Below the pieces are notes generated by a model. The model worked only from the letters and a program-made list of their open reading frames with translations. It did not search any database and was not told the DNA's origin. Shown here one piece after another: positions 17,167 to 25,675 of a DNA stretch of 64,000 nucleotides (positions are counted from its first letter, which is position 1; each line of letters begins with the position of its first letter). The DNA comes from Anaerolineae bacterium. GTDB lineage: Bacteria; Chloroflexota; Anaerolineae; 4572-78; J111. The stretch covers positions 1-64,000 of the forward strand of contig JAKLJP010000022.1 of assembly GCA_023151115.1 (NCBI GenBank), given 5' to 3'. Position numbers and translations under genes: made by a program.

Positions 17167-18111
17167 TTAACGACGCACCATCCAAAACAAACCGTAATCT
17201 ATCATGCCCAGCTGCAGCGCCCGGCGCGACCCCAGCACATGTTCGTACACGTGATCCAAATTGGCCCCGGTCCGCCAGCGGAGATAACGCCCGTACCAGC
17301 GATACAACCAGCGAAACCGGGACAACCACAAAAAGATGGCGCAGTCACGGTTGAGAATATCCAGATTATAACGAGTCACTATTTCGGCCCGGCGCAGCTC
17401 AAAACCGGCTTCGGTCAATGCCCTCTGGTAGCTGTCAAAGGACTCCAGATAGGGTACATCCCACACCCGCAAAAATTCGGCATAAATTTGGCGGTTTTCC
17501 GGTGAGGCCGTGGCCACCGGCTCGACCACCAACAAATCGGCCAGGGTGAAGACTCCGCCCGGTTTCAGCACCCGGCCCACCTCCCTTAAAAAGGTGGGGT
17601 TATCGGCAAAGTGGGCCGGCGATTCGATGGACCAGGCCAGGGCAAAGGAGGCGTCGGCCAGGGGCAGCCGATGGGCGTTGCCCATATTGAACCGTACCTG
17701 CGGCCAAACGCCTTTCTCATGGGCATTGGCATCGGCGCGGCGGGCGTTGTAGGGGGTAATATCCACCCCGACCACTTCCAGGCCATACCTGCGCCGGGCG
17801 TGAACGGCCGCTCCGCCGCGCCCGGCGGCCACATCCAACAAACGGCGCTCGCTGGCATAGGGACCGGCGGCATGCAAGGCCAGCAGACCATCGGCCAGGC
17901 GGTTGATCAGGCGCAGGTGACTGCTGACGTGCAAATGGTATTGGCCCGGCCGGGAGTAGCCCACATTAAGGTACGACTCCATATCGGACCATTGGCTGAG
18001 ATAGCGATATAGATCGGCGTGCGGGTTGCTGTAACTGTACTGGCCGTGAACATCGCTGACGGTCCAGGTAGCGTTTTTAAAGTCGCGGGCCGCGCTTGAG
18101 TTAAAGGTCAT
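17167..18111 (-). CDS. Class I SAM-dependent methyltransferase
   Basis: 314 aa. Seen: an N-terminal part with MESYLNVGYSRPGQYHLHVS, motif I LLDVAAGRGGAAVH (about 91-104) followed by GVDITPYNARRA, the NAHRLPLADASFALAW motif, and VGRVLKPGGVFTLADLLVVE, i.e. a complete Rossmann methyltransferase. The layout resembles small-molecule C- or O-methyltransferases of the sterol/gamma-tocopherol type. The basic aromatic C-terminus (LSRFRWLYRWYGRYLRWR) may touch the membrane. The substrate is unknown. It has no close co-directional partner. Confidence 0.85.
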   Translation of the reverse strand: MTFNSSAARDFKNATWTVSDVHGQYSYSNPHADLYRYLSQWSDMESYLNVGYSRPGQYHLHVSSHLRLINRLADGLLALHAAGPYASERRLLDVAAGRGGAAVHARRRYGLEVVGVDITPYNARRADANAHEKGVWPQVRFNMGNAHRLPLADASFALAWSIESPAHFADNPTFLREVGRVLKPGGVFTLADLLVVEPVATASPENRQIYAEFLRVWDVPYLESFDSYQRALTEAGFELRRAEIVTRYNLDILNRDCAIFLWLSRFRWLYRWYGRYLRWRTGANLDHVYEHVLGSRRALQLGMIDYGLFWMVRR

Positions 18112-18237
18112 ATTGCCTGATACAGGGGTTGGGATAGGGTTATTATGCCGGATAAAGTTTAAAATAAGATGGGAATTTTCTTACAATCCGAATTTTTCGG
18201 CAATGGTTGGCGGTGTACTAAAGATCAAAAAAAGAGA

Positions 18238-18266
18238 TTGACATGCGCCTAGTTACGTGCTATGAT
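18238..18266 (+). promoter_or_regulatory. Consensus promoter of the small membrane protein gene
   Basis: Perfect TTGACA (18238-18243), a 17-bp spacer and TATGAT (18261-18266). The predicted start near 18273 leaves about 20 nt before the ATG at 18293. Confidence 0.75.
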
Positions 18267-18292
18267 GCAATCAATCGCAGGCAGAAATTGTT

Positions 18293-18466
18293 ATGTCTAA
18301 ATTAGTTTACCCTTCCGCCAAAAATCAACTTAAGGTCAATCAAGCGGCTTTGGCTAACGCCCGGGCCTCTATTGGGTTTGCCATCCTTACAATACCAACC
18401 TTTACTTTTTTTCTCTTTTCTGGTTTGTGGATTGTATGGGTGTGGCGCACGTTGGTCAGCGGCTAA
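18293..18466 (+). CDS. Small single-helix membrane protein
   Basis: 57 aa beginning MSKLVYPSAKNQLKVNQAAL, with a polar N-terminal half and one hydrophobic helix (FAILTIPTFTFFLFSGLWIV) ending in a basic WRTLVSG. It is not a recognised family. The main support is a near-ideal promoter ending about 27 nt upstream, plus protein-like composition. The ribosome site is weak. Overlapping readings on both strands in this stretch are less plausible. Confidence 0.5.
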   Translation: MSKLVYPSAKNQLKVNQAALANARASIGFAILTIPTFTFFLFSGLWIVWVWRTLVSG

Positions 18467-18570
18467 CAAAAGCCTGGGCTGGCAAATGGCAGGGGGCGCG
18501 GCCACACGGTTGCGTCCTTTTTGTTTTACTACCCAATCACTTGACCCTACATTAAGTTGGATTATCATAG

Positions 18571-18640
18571 GAGTTACGCAGTTCAAGGTAGTTTAGCCTC
18601 TCGTGGGCGGGCACTAAACTACAGCCCAACTGCGTAACTC
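18571..18640. repeat. 70-bp palindromic element, GTAGTTTAGCC family, copy 1
   Basis: 13-bp perfect terminal inverted repeats (GAGTTACGCAGTT, 18571-18583 / 18628-18640) and an inner 9-bp pair (GTAGTTTAG / CTAAACTAC). It shares a 27-nt core (18588-18614) at 25 of 27 positions with the element at 63872-63898. Confidence 0.7.
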
Positions 18641-18678
18641 ATATATCATACAAGTTGAAGCCAATTTTTGGGAAAAAT

Positions 18679-19044
18679 ATGATAACCGATATCCAAACTT
18701 ATCGCCGTTCTTTTCAGACCCGCCTCCAGCAGGGTGTGGAGGAGCGAGAGATTAGGCGAAAAAAAGCGCTCAAGGCAATCAAAGCTGTTGCGCCAGCACT
18801 TTTACCGCAATATCCGGCCATAAAAGCTGTCTACCTGTTTGGCTCAGTGCTCCGGTTCGGTAGGTTTCAACCCAACTCAGATATTGATGTAGCAATTGAG
18901 GGTGGCGCCGCCGAAGATTATTTTGCCTTTTGGCGTGACCTGCAAGAGGCTTTACCAGAGTGGCTTATTGATTTGCGTGATTTACCCCCCCATACCCTTT
19001 TTGCCCAAAGAGTTTATGAAACAGGGGAAAAAATCTATGGTTGA
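18679..19044 (+). CDS. MntA-like nucleotidyltransferase (antitoxin of MNT/HEPN pair)
   Basis: 121 aa. Minimal nucleotidyltransferase with the family motif YLFGSVLRFGRFQPNSDIDV: GS at 55-56 and the metal-binding Asp68 and Asp70. MNT antitoxins of this type inactivate a cognate HEPN RNase, by AMPylation in the characterised HepT/MntA systems. ATG 18679 is preferred over an upstream TTG at 18655. The stop codon overlaps the HEPN start by 8 nt, so the pair is translationally coupled. Confidence 0.82.
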   Translation: MITDIQTYRRSFQTRLQQGVEEREIRRKKALKAIKAVAPALLPQYPAIKAVYLFGSVLRFGRFQPNSDIDVAIEGGAAEDYFAFWRDLQEALPEWLIDLRDLPPHTLFAQRVYETGEKIYG

Positions 19045-19513
19045 GCAAATTCGTCTTTTGCAAGCCGAGATAAGAGCTAATTTGGACTCTATTGCCAAAG
19101 TTTATCACCAGATAGACGAATTAGGGGCGCAGGCTACCGGCTCACCGCAAGATATTATTTTGGGTTACTATCTGCACGTTCTTTATGGTTTGTTTGAGAA
19201 CCTTTTTGTTCAAATTGCAGAACGATTTGGTAATCATATCGGTGATACAACCCAATGGCATACCCAACTGTTAAAGCGAATGACGCTGGACGTTAAGTCC
19301 ATTCGTCCTCCCGTAATTAGCCAGGAAGCCTATCTCGCTCTCAATGAGTTGCGTAGTTTTCGGCATCTGTTTCGTAATGCCTATCTCTTGCAATTTGATC
19401 CCGACAGATTGAATCTTGTTTTACGGGAATCGTTTAAGCTAAAATCAATTTACGAAGCAGAAATAAACACTTTTTTAGATTTTTTGGAGCAATTAGCTCA
19501 AACCGATTCTTAA
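19037..19513 (+). CDS. HepT-like HEPN RNase toxin
   Basis: 158 aa, all-helical, with the HEPN landmark LRSFRHLFRNAY (about 105-116). HepT-type toxins are metal-independent RNases using an R-x4-6-H motif. Here the classical position reads R-H-L-F-R-N-A-Y, with Asn where many relatives have His, so activity is open. ATG 19037 is fixed by its overlap with the upstream antitoxin gene. The damaged MNT/HEPN pair at the left edge of the window shows that such modules turn over in this genome. Confidence 0.8.
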   Translation: MVEQIRLLQAEIRANLDSIAKVYHQIDELGAQATGSPQDIILGYYLHVLYGLFENLFVQIAERFGNHIGDTTQWHTQLLKRMTLDVKSIRPPVISQEAYLALNELRSFRHLFRNAYLLQFDPDRLNLVLRESFKLKSIYEAEINTFLDFLEQLAQTDS

Positions 19514-19528
19514 TTTGAGGAGAAATGC

Positions 19529-20554
19529 ATGCTCGATCAACTTGAATCCCTGGCCCAGGCGGCCCAGGCTCAACTTGTCCAACTCGATAGTGGCGAGGCC
19601 CTGGCTACCTGGCACGGCCACTATATTGGCCGCAAAGGCGAACTGACCCAACTTTTGCGCCGGGTGAGTGAACTACCCCCCGCCCAGCGGCCCACCTTCG
19701 GCCAGCGGGCCAACCAGCTCAAACAGGCCCTCGAAGCCGCCTACGAACAAAAAGCCTCGGCCATCAAAGCTGCCGAGCTAGAAAAAAGCCTGACCGAAGG
19801 CAGTCTCGACGTGACTCTGCCCGGCCGGCCGGTTTCGCGCGGGCGGCTGCATCCCAGCAACCAAACTCTGCGCCGCATCTACCAGATTTGGGCCGAGATG
19901 GGCTTCCAAATCTATCGCAGCCGCGATGTTGAAACGGATGAGATGAACTTCCAACTGCTCAACTTCCCACCCCACCACCCGGCCCGTGAGATGCAGGACA
20001 CCTTTTACACCACCAACCCCGACGTGCTGCTACGCACCCACACCTCGCCTGGCCAGATTCGAGCCATGCGCGACTTTTACCCGGAGCCGATTCGGGTCAT
20101 CCTGCCCGGCATGTGCTACCGCAACGAGCAGATAACCGCCCGCTCCGAAATCCAGTTCCACCAGGTCGAAGGGCTGGCGGTAGGGCCAAACATTCGCTTT
20201 AGCGATTTAAAAGGCACGCTCATCAACTTTGCCCGCCGGCTCTACGGCGAAGGGCGCCCCGTGCGCTTCCGGGCCAGCCACTTCCCCTTCACCGAGCCAT
20301 CTGCCGAGGTGGATGTGCAATGCTTTTTGTGCGATGGAAAAGGCTGCCGTCTCTGCAAATATACCGGCTGGCTGGAAATCTGCGGCTGCGGCATGGTCCA
20401 CCCAACCGTACTGCGCAACGGCGGCTACAACCCGGACAAGGTCAGCGGCTTTGCCTTTGGTATGGGGCCGGAACGCATCACCATGCTGCGCCATGGCATC
20501 GAAGATATTCGCTACTTCTGGGGCAACGACCTGCGCTTTTTGGAGCAGTTTTGA
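19529..20554 (+). CDS. pheS: Phenylalanyl-tRNA synthetase alpha subunit
   Basis: 341 aa, catalytic subunit of the (alpha-beta)2 PheRS. N-terminal coiled coil; class II motif 2 RVILPGMCYRNEQITARSE with FHQVEG, and motif 3 FAFGMGPERITMLRHGI. Between motifs 2 and 3 there is a cysteine-rich insert (CFLCDGKGCRLC ... CGCG, about 265-288) that could bind zinc and is absent from E. coli PheS. Good Shine-Dalgarno GAGGAGA before ATG 19529. It is followed by pheT after a word-repeat hairpin. Confidence 0.95.
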   Translation: MLDQLESLAQAAQAQLVQLDSGEALATWHGHYIGRKGELTQLLRRVSELPPAQRPTFGQRANQLKQALEAAYEQKASAIKAAELEKSLTEGSLDVTLPGRPVSRGRLHPSNQTLRRIYQIWAEMGFQIYRSRDVETDEMNFQLLNFPPHHPAREMQDTFYTTNPDVLLRTHTSPGQIRAMRDFYPEPIRVILPGMCYRNEQITARSEIQFHQVEGLAVGPNIRFSDLKGTLINFARRLYGEGRPVRFRASHFPFTEPSAEVDVQCFLCDGKGCRLCKYTGWLEICGCGMVHPTVLRNGGYNPDKVSGFAFGMGPERITMLRHGIEDIRYFWGNDLRFLEQF

Positions 20555-20567
20555 ATTTATCGTAGTA

Positions 20568-20607
20568 CGTGGTGCGTAGCGAAGAAACCCACGCACTACG
20601 CACCACG
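20568..20607. repeat. CGTGGTGCGTAG inverted repeat between pheS and pheT
   Basis: 12-bp perfect stem (20568-20579 / 20596-20607) within a longer imperfect palindrome of GTACGTGGTGCGTAG-type words. It lies inside the presumed pheST operon and may modulate the ratio of subunits. Confidence 0.6.
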
Positions 20608-20648
20608 CTTCGCCCATAATTTATTGATTAATCGAGATATATATCATT

Positions 20649-23246
20649 ATGAAAGTACCCGTTAGCTGGTTAAAAGATTTTGTAGACATTACCCTCTCCG
20701 TGGAGGAACTAGCCGAGCGGCTGACTCTGGCCGGGCTGGAAGTTGGCTCTATTCGCTATGTTGGGGTTGAAGGGGCCGATTTGGTCTGGGAGCGGAACAA
20801 GCTGGTGCTGGGCCATATTTTGAAAGTAGAGCAGCATCCCCAGGCCGACCGTCTGGTTTTGGCCACGGTTGACATCGGCGCGGCCCAGCCGGAAACCGTT
20901 GTCACCGGCGCACCCAACCTGTTTGAATTTGTCGGCCGGGGCGACATCAGCCGCCTGGGGCTAAAATCGCCTTTTGTGATGGAAGGGGCCACTGTGTACG
21001 ACGGCCACGCCAAAGAGCCGGGCGTTAAAATGAAGCTCAAAGGCCGCGAAATTCGCGGTATTATGAACCGGCATATGCTCTGCTCCGAAAAAGAATTGGG
21101 CCTGAGCGACGAGCACGAGGGCATCATCCTGACCACCGAAGCCGCCCCACCGGGCACACCCCTAGTTGACTTGTGGGGCGACGCCGTGCTGGATATTGAC
21201 ATCACCCCCAACATGAGCCGCTGCGCTTCGATTTTGGGTGTGGCCCGCGAAGTGGCCGCGCTGACCGGCCAAAAACTGCGCTATCCTGATACAACGCTCC
21301 CTCCCCTTGCGGAGAGGGAACAGGGGGAGAGCCTGGTTATCGAAACGACCGAGCCGGACCTCAACCCCCGCTTTGTGGCGATTCTCATCAAAGGTATCAC
21401 CATCGCCGAGTCGCCCTACTGGATGCAGCGCCGTCTGCGACTGGCCGGCATGCGCCCTATTAGCAATATCGTAGACATCAGCAACTATGTCATGCTGGAA
21501 ATGGGCCAGCCCAATCACGCCTTTGATTGGGACGCGCTGCGCCGCCGGGCGCAAAAATATAATTCCCCCCCGGTGGGGGGGACTGAGGGGAGGCAAGGCC
21601 CGGTTAAAATCATCACCCGCCTGGCCCAGCCAGGTGAGACGGTGCTGACCCTCGACGGGAAAACCCATGAAATGCCCAATTTTTCAATTTTGGTCACGGA
21701 CCCTCAAGGAAATTTGAGCATCGGTGGTATCATGGGTGGCGGCGAAACCGAGGTGAGCGAGCACAGCCAAAATATCCTACTCGAAGCGGCGGCCTGGAAC
21801 TTTATCAATATTCGCCGCACCAGCCAGGCGCTCAATATCAAATCCGAGGCGGCTTATCGCTTCAGCCGGGGCGTCCATCCCAGCCAGGCCATGGTTGGGG
21901 CGCTGCGCGGGGCCAAACTCATGGTTGAGCTGGCCGGCGGAAAAATTGCGGGCGATGTGTTGGATTATTATCCCAACCCGCCCCAACCGGTGACGGTCGA
22001 GTTGCCCCAAGAAGAAGTGACCCGCTTACTGGGCGTCGAATTGGGTCTGGCTGAAATCAAAAATATTTTGGAGTCGTTGGAGTTCAAAGTTGAAGAGGCG
22101 GAGGCTAAGGCGAAGTCAAAATCCCTTCGGGTCACTGTGCCGGAGCATCGCCTGGACATTTCAACGGACCCAATCATTGGCCAGGCCGATTTGGTGGAGG
22201 AGATTGCCCGCATCTACGGCTATGACCGCCTGCCGGTTTCGGAAATGGCGGATGAACTGCCGCCGCAGCGAAACAATGAAGCGCTGGACCGGGAAGAACG
22301 AGTGCGTGATTTGCTGGCGCAAGCGGGTTTGCAAGAGGTGATTACCTACCGGCTGACCACGCCCGAAGCAGAAGCCCGCCTTCTGGAATCTGTTGACCGC
22401 TCATCCTACGTAACTCTGGCCAACCCGTCCACGCCGGAGCGAGCGGTGATGCGCCAGAGTTTGCTGAACAGCGTGCTAGAAATAGCCGCCGAAAATACCA
22501 AACACCACCAGCGGGTGCAAATGTTTGAAATAGGCCATATCTATTTGCCCCCAAAAACAGACATGAAAAAAGAAGCTGATGAGGCTGCTGTTTTACCTGA
22601 AGAGCAGCGTCGTCTGGCTGTAGTCATGACCGGCGTCCGTGAGGAGCAAAGCTGGCTGGGGGCCGACACAACGCCGGTTGATTTTTTTGATTTGAAAGGT
22701 GTAGTTGAGTCAATTCTGGCCGGGCTACACGTGGACAATGTTGTATTCAGTCCAACCCGGCAGCCCGCTTACTATCCGGGCCGAGTAGCGGCGTTGTCGG
22801 TTAATGGCCAGAGTGTGGGTGTGTTGGGCCAGTTACATCCCTATGTTGCCCAAAGCTACGATTTCAAAACCAACAGCGATTGGCCGGTGTTAGCGGCCGA
22901 TTTTGACCTTGACCGGCTGCTGGGGCAAGTTCCCGCCGGGCATGTGGTCAAAAGTGTGCCGCGTTTCCCGCCGGTGCAGCAGGATATTGCCGTGATTGTA
23001 GACGAGGCCATCCCGGCCGAGCGGGTTCAGGCCCTTATCAGCCAGACCGGCCGGCCGCTGCTAACCGAGGTCCGGCTGTTTGACCTTTTCCGGGGGGAAC
23101 AGATCGGCGCGGGCAAAAAGAGCCTGGCCTACAGCCTGACGTTTCAGGCCGAGGACCGCACGCTGACCGACCAGGACGCGGCCAAGCAGCAGCAAAAAAT
23201 TGTGCAGCGGCTGGAGCGAGAACTGGGCGCGAGACTAAGGGGCTAA
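20649..23246 (+). CDS. pheT: Phenylalanyl-tRNA synthetase beta subunit
   Basis: 865 aa, the non-catalytic editing and tRNA-binding subunit. In order: N-terminal helix (PVSWLKDFVDI), EMAP-type tRNA-binding fold (VLGHILKVEQHPQADRLVL), B3/4 editing region, B5 (DLVEEIARIYGYDRLP), core domain and C-terminal FDX-ACB (SVPRFPPVQQDIAVIVDE). It is slightly longer than usual because linkers contain translated hairpin repeats: around 21291-21340 (TTLPPLAEREQGESL), 21556-21606 (NSPPVGGTEGRQGP) and 22092-22130 (VEEAEAKAKSKS). The frame is intact throughout. Confidence 0.95.
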   Translation: MKVPVSWLKDFVDITLSVEELAERLTLAGLEVGSIRYVGVEGADLVWERNKLVLGHILKVEQHPQADRLVLATVDIGAAQPETVVTGAPNLFEFVGRGDISRLGLKSPFVMEGATVYDGHAKEPGVKMKLKGREIRGIMNRHMLCSEKELGLSDEHEGIILTTEAAPPGTPLVDLWGDAVLDIDITPNMSRCASILGVAREVAALTGQKLRYPDTTLPPLAEREQGESLVIETTEPDLNPRFVAILIKGITIAESPYWMQRRLRLAGMRPISNIVDISNYVMLEMGQPNHAFDWDALRRRAQKYNSPPVGGTEGRQGPVKIITRLAQPGETVLTLDGKTHEMPNFSILVTDPQGNLSIGGIMGGGETEVSEHSQNILLEAAAWNFINIRRTSQALNIKSEAAYRFSRGVHPSQAMVGALRGAKLMVELAGGKIAGDVLDYYPNPPQPVTVELPQEEVTRLLGVELGLAEIKNILESLEFKVEEAEAKAKSKSLRVTVPEHRLDISTDPIIGQADLVEEIARIYGYDRLPVSEMADELPPQRNNEALDREERVRDLLAQAGLQEVITYRLTTPEAEARLLESVDRSSYVTLANPSTPERAVMRQSLLNSVLEIAAENTKHHQRVQMFEIGHIYLPPKTDMKKEADEAAVLPEEQRRLAVVMTGVREEQSWLGADTTPVDFFDLKGVVESILAGLHVDNVVFSPTRQPAYYPGRVAALSVNGQSVGVLGQLHPYVAQSYDFKTNSDWPVLAADFDLDRLLGQVPAGHVVKSVPRFPPVQQDIAVIVDEAIPAERVQALISQTGRPLLTEVRLFDLFRGEQIGAGKKSLAYSLTFQAEDRTLTDQDAAKQQQKIVQRLERELGARLRG

Positions 23247-23663
23247 ATGGTTGTCACCCAAGAGTTTCATCTATCAACTGAAGGTTACTGCGATATTCGC
23301 AACATTACCGAAGCCGTCGCGGCAGCCGTGCAGGCAAGCGGCTTGAACCAGGGAATTGCTACCGTTTTTACGCCCAGCGCCACCAGCGCCATTACCACCG
23401 TTGAGTATGAAAGCGGCATGCTGGCCGACTTTGAGGATTTTTTTGAGCGGGTGGCGGCCCAAGCCTGGGAGTACAAACACAACCAGCGCTGGCATGATGG
23501 CAATGGCTTTTCGCATGTGCGGGCCGCCTTGCTGGGGCCATCACTGAGCGTGCCTTTTACCAATAAGCGGCTTATGCTGGGCACGTGGCAGCAAATTGTT
23601 TTTATAGATTTTGACAATCGCCGCCGCTCGCGTAAGGTAATAATACAGTTGATTGGGGACTAG
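23247..23663 (+). CDS. yjbQ: YjbQ family protein (UPF0047)
   Basis: 138 aa. The family is linked to secondary thiamine-phosphate synthase activity, but its biological role is unsettled. Landmarks: GYCDIRNITEAVAAAVQAS, IATVFTPSATSAITTVEYE, HNQRWHDGNGFSHVRAALLG and GTWQQIVFIDFDNRRRSR. The conserved His in NGFSHVRA and the Glu in TVEYE are kept. The ATG directly follows the pheT stop, so it is probably the third gene of that operon. Confidence 0.92.
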   Translation: MVVTQEFHLSTEGYCDIRNITEAVAAAVQASGLNQGIATVFTPSATSAITTVEYESGMLADFEDFFERVAAQAWEYKHNQRWHDGNGFSHVRAALLGPSLSVPFTNKRLMLGTWQQIVFIDFDNRRRSRKVIIQLIGD

Positions 23664-23712
23664 AGCAAAGCTAAATTGGGTTTCATTTAAACCTCGTCAG
23701 CAGGGTATCAGT

Positions 23713-24408
23713 GTGGCAGAACGAATCTTGGCAATTGATGACGACTATCTGGTGTTGCGACTCATCCAACACAGCATGGAAAAGTTGGGTTACGAAGTTA
23801 CCACCGCTCAAGATGGAGCAACGGGACTGCAAAAGTTACACGAGGTTAAGCCGCATCTGATCATTCTCGATTTGATGATGCCGCATATGGATGGCTGGGA
23901 AACCTGTCGCTCGATCCGGACTATTTCCAAAGTCCCGATCATTATTCTCTCGGCGCGTGGGTCGCAGCAGGACATTCTCAAAGGGTTAAAGATGGGGGCC
24001 GACGACTATCTGGTTAAGCCCTTTTATCCTGAAGAGTTACAGGCGCGCATCGAAGCGGTGCTGCGCCGTGCCCGGATTCCCGTACCCGACTCTGATAAAT
24101 TACCCTTACGCTTTAGCGGTAGTGATCTGGTCATTGACCCGGCCAACCGGCAGGTGATGGTCCGCAACAAAATTGTAGACCTGACACCCACCGAATACGA
24201 TTTACTGTTGTTTATGGCCCGGCGGGTTGACCGGGTTTTGCCGATTGATGTCATCTTTGAAAATGTCTGGCCTTATTACGCCGAAGCCAGCCTGAACAGC
24301 GTCAAGTGGTACATTTGGCGGCTGCGCCGTAAAATTGAGGATGACCCGCGCAACCCTCGCTACATTCTCACCGAGCATGGCATTGGCTATCGTTTTGCCA
24401 TATCTTAA
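23713..24408 (+). CDS. OmpR/PhoB-family response regulator
   Basis: 231 aa. Receiver domain with acidic pocket IDDD (8-11), phospho-acceptor Asp53 (LIILDLMMPHMDG) and the conserved Lys in DDYLVKPFYPEEL, followed by a Trans_Reg_C winged helix (VRNKIVDLTPTEYDLLLFM ... GIGYRFA). A DNA-binding transcription factor of a two-component system. GTG 23713 is chosen because it gives the normal N-terminus. No kinase is adjacent on this strand; the kinase at 29242-31701 is the nearest candidate. Confidence 0.9.
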   Translation: MAERILAIDDDYLVLRLIQHSMEKLGYEVTTAQDGATGLQKLHEVKPHLIILDLMMPHMDGWETCRSIRTISKVPIIILSARGSQQDILKGLKMGADDYLVKPFYPEELQARIEAVLRRARIPVPDSDKLPLRFSGSDLVIDPANRQVMVRNKIVDLTPTEYDLLLFMARRVDRVLPIDVIFENVWPYYAEASLNSVKWYIWRLRRKIEDDPRNPRYILTEHGIGYRFAIS

Positions 24409-24419
24409 ACAGAATTAAT

Positions 24420-24454
24420 CAAAAAGCCCCGGCGCAACAGGCCGGGGCTTTTTG
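24420..24454 (+). terminator. Rho-independent terminator after the response regulator
   Basis: A perfect 14-bp stem (24420-24433 / 24441-24454, CAAAAAGCCCCGGC with its complement), 7-nt loop and TTTTT in the distal arm. Because the A-run is symmetrical it can work in both directions and also end the convergent gene at 24468. Confidence 0.9.
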
Positions 24455-24467
24455 ATGGGAGTAGATT

Positions 24468-24830
24468 TCAACGCAGGTTGCTATCTGAGACAACAGGCTG
24501 CGATTTTTGGCGCTGGTAAGGGCGCACACAGGCAATGGAATAAGTGATGATATGCAAGCAGCGTTTGCTGCGATCTTTGTTAATGGCGTTACGGCAAATC
24601 AAAGAATTTTGCTCGTTATTTTCACCAGAATTCAGCAAGGTGGCAATTTTATCACCAATATCAAAGCCGCCGTCTACACAATTGGGATTATTGCACGGCA
24701 ATAACTGAGGGTAATCGTCAAGCGCGCAAACCTTTCGTTCTTTCCGCCACAGCCGCCGCCCGGTCGCCTCTTCCAAAGGACCCTGTTCTTGCCACTCAAT
24801 AGTAATATAGACTTGTTTAGGATTTGTCAT
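24468..24830 (-). CDS. Hypothetical cysteine-containing protein
   Basis: 120 aa, not recognised. N-terminus QVYITIEWQEQGPLEEATG, a patch with CNNPNCVDGGFDIGD, then a second cysteine pair in CRNAINKDRSKRC and a third in ITYSIACVRPYQR. The spaced cysteines suggest metal binding or disulfides. A GAGGAAGAG ribosome site precedes ATG 24830. It stands alone between two regulator genes. Confidence 0.55.
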   Translation of the reverse strand: MTNPKQVYITIEWQEQGPLEEATGRRLWRKERKVCALDDYPQLLPCNNPNCVDGGFDIGDKIATLLNSGENNEQNSLICRNAINKDRSKRCLHIITYSIACVRPYQRQKSQPVVSDSNLR

Positions 24831-24914
24831 CGCTCTTCCTCAAAAAAGGAAGTAGTCAACGTTCAGAAGCCGGTGTTTAATAAACTCTGAAGGCTGAAGA
24901 CTTACTTTGAATTG

Positions 24915-25361
24915 TTAGCGGTTTTCTTTGCGTGAATAGTCTACCAGCAAAGTTAAGATGGTATACAGCAGTTCATCCTCCGTAAAGGGTTTGGGTAAAA
25001 AATGCTGTATACCCATTTGCGAAGCCCGTTCGATATTCCGTTCATCCGCCCAGGCCGTGACCAACATCACCGGAATATCTTTGGTCTCAGGATTAGCCTG
25101 CAACTCAGCGTAAATTTCAAAGCCATCTTTTTCGGGCAGCAAAATATCGAGCACAATAAAATCAATAGGGGTATTTTTGAGCTTTTCAAAGGCAATCCGG
25201 CCATTTTGCGCGGTGGTAACTTCAAACCCCACATCGTCCAAAATTTCGGTAATCATCTGTCCTAAAACTTTATCATCTTCAATCACTAAGACGTTGCGGT
25301 TAGCCTCAAAATATTTCAAAGCCCGCTTTGGAATTAAAGTCGAGTTAAAATGACCTGCCAT
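24915..25361 (-). CDS. Single-domain response regulator
   Basis: 148 aa: a 20-residue N-terminal extension and one receiver domain (VLVIEDD at 24-30, phospho-acceptor Asp72 in FIVLDILLPEKDG, Lys in FLPKPFTEDEL). No output domain, so it acts by protein interaction or as a phosphorelay step. ATG 25361 has AAGGAG 6 nt upstream. It is downstream of the kinase/PKD genes on the same strand, separated by a MITE. Confidence 0.85.
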   Translation of the reverse strand: MAGHFNSTLIPKRALKYFEANRNVLVIEDDKVLGQMITEILDDVGFEVTTAQNGRIAFEKLKNTPIDFIVLDILLPEKDGFEIYAELQANPETKDIPVMLVTAWADERNIERASQMGIQHFLPKPFTEDELLYTILTLLVDYSRKENR

Positions 25362-25570
25362 TAACATCTCCTTCCGTTTCTCTATTCTATCCCACCAAAC
25401 AATAAATTTGGGTTGGGGAGAAACAGGCCACAATTAGTTCCCGTTACTGCGATCTGTTGAGTGTCAGCGCCTCCCTCACCATTATCCATCTGTGGAATTA
25501 TAGTATAATTCCCGGCAATCGTCCAAGCATGACTCGTAATCGGGTCTATCTTCCTTAAAATTAGCCAGGA

Positions 25571-25669
25571 TCAGTAGATCCAATTTTCCGAGGACGCGAA
25601 GCGGGCACGCCTTCGTGCCGAACACCGCCGCACGTGGGCGTGCTGGCTCCTCAAATTTGGATCCACTGA
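25571..25669. mobile_element. MITE-like element, TCAGTAGATCCAA family, copy A
   Basis: 99 bp with 13-bp terminal inverted repeats (TCAGTAGATCCAA / TTGGATCCACTGA, one mismatch) and a GC-rich palindromic centre (CGCACGTGGGCGTGC). Flanked by a perfect 3-bp direct repeat GGA (25568-25570, 25670-25672). No coding capacity. It lies 6 bp beyond the PKD gene stop codon. Confidence 0.82.
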
Positions 25670-25675
25670 GGATAG

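Noticed and set aside
18302..18596. Competing frames on both strands over 18300-18600
   Set aside because: The 57-codon frame at 18293 has the promoter and a coherent membrane helix; the others have neither.
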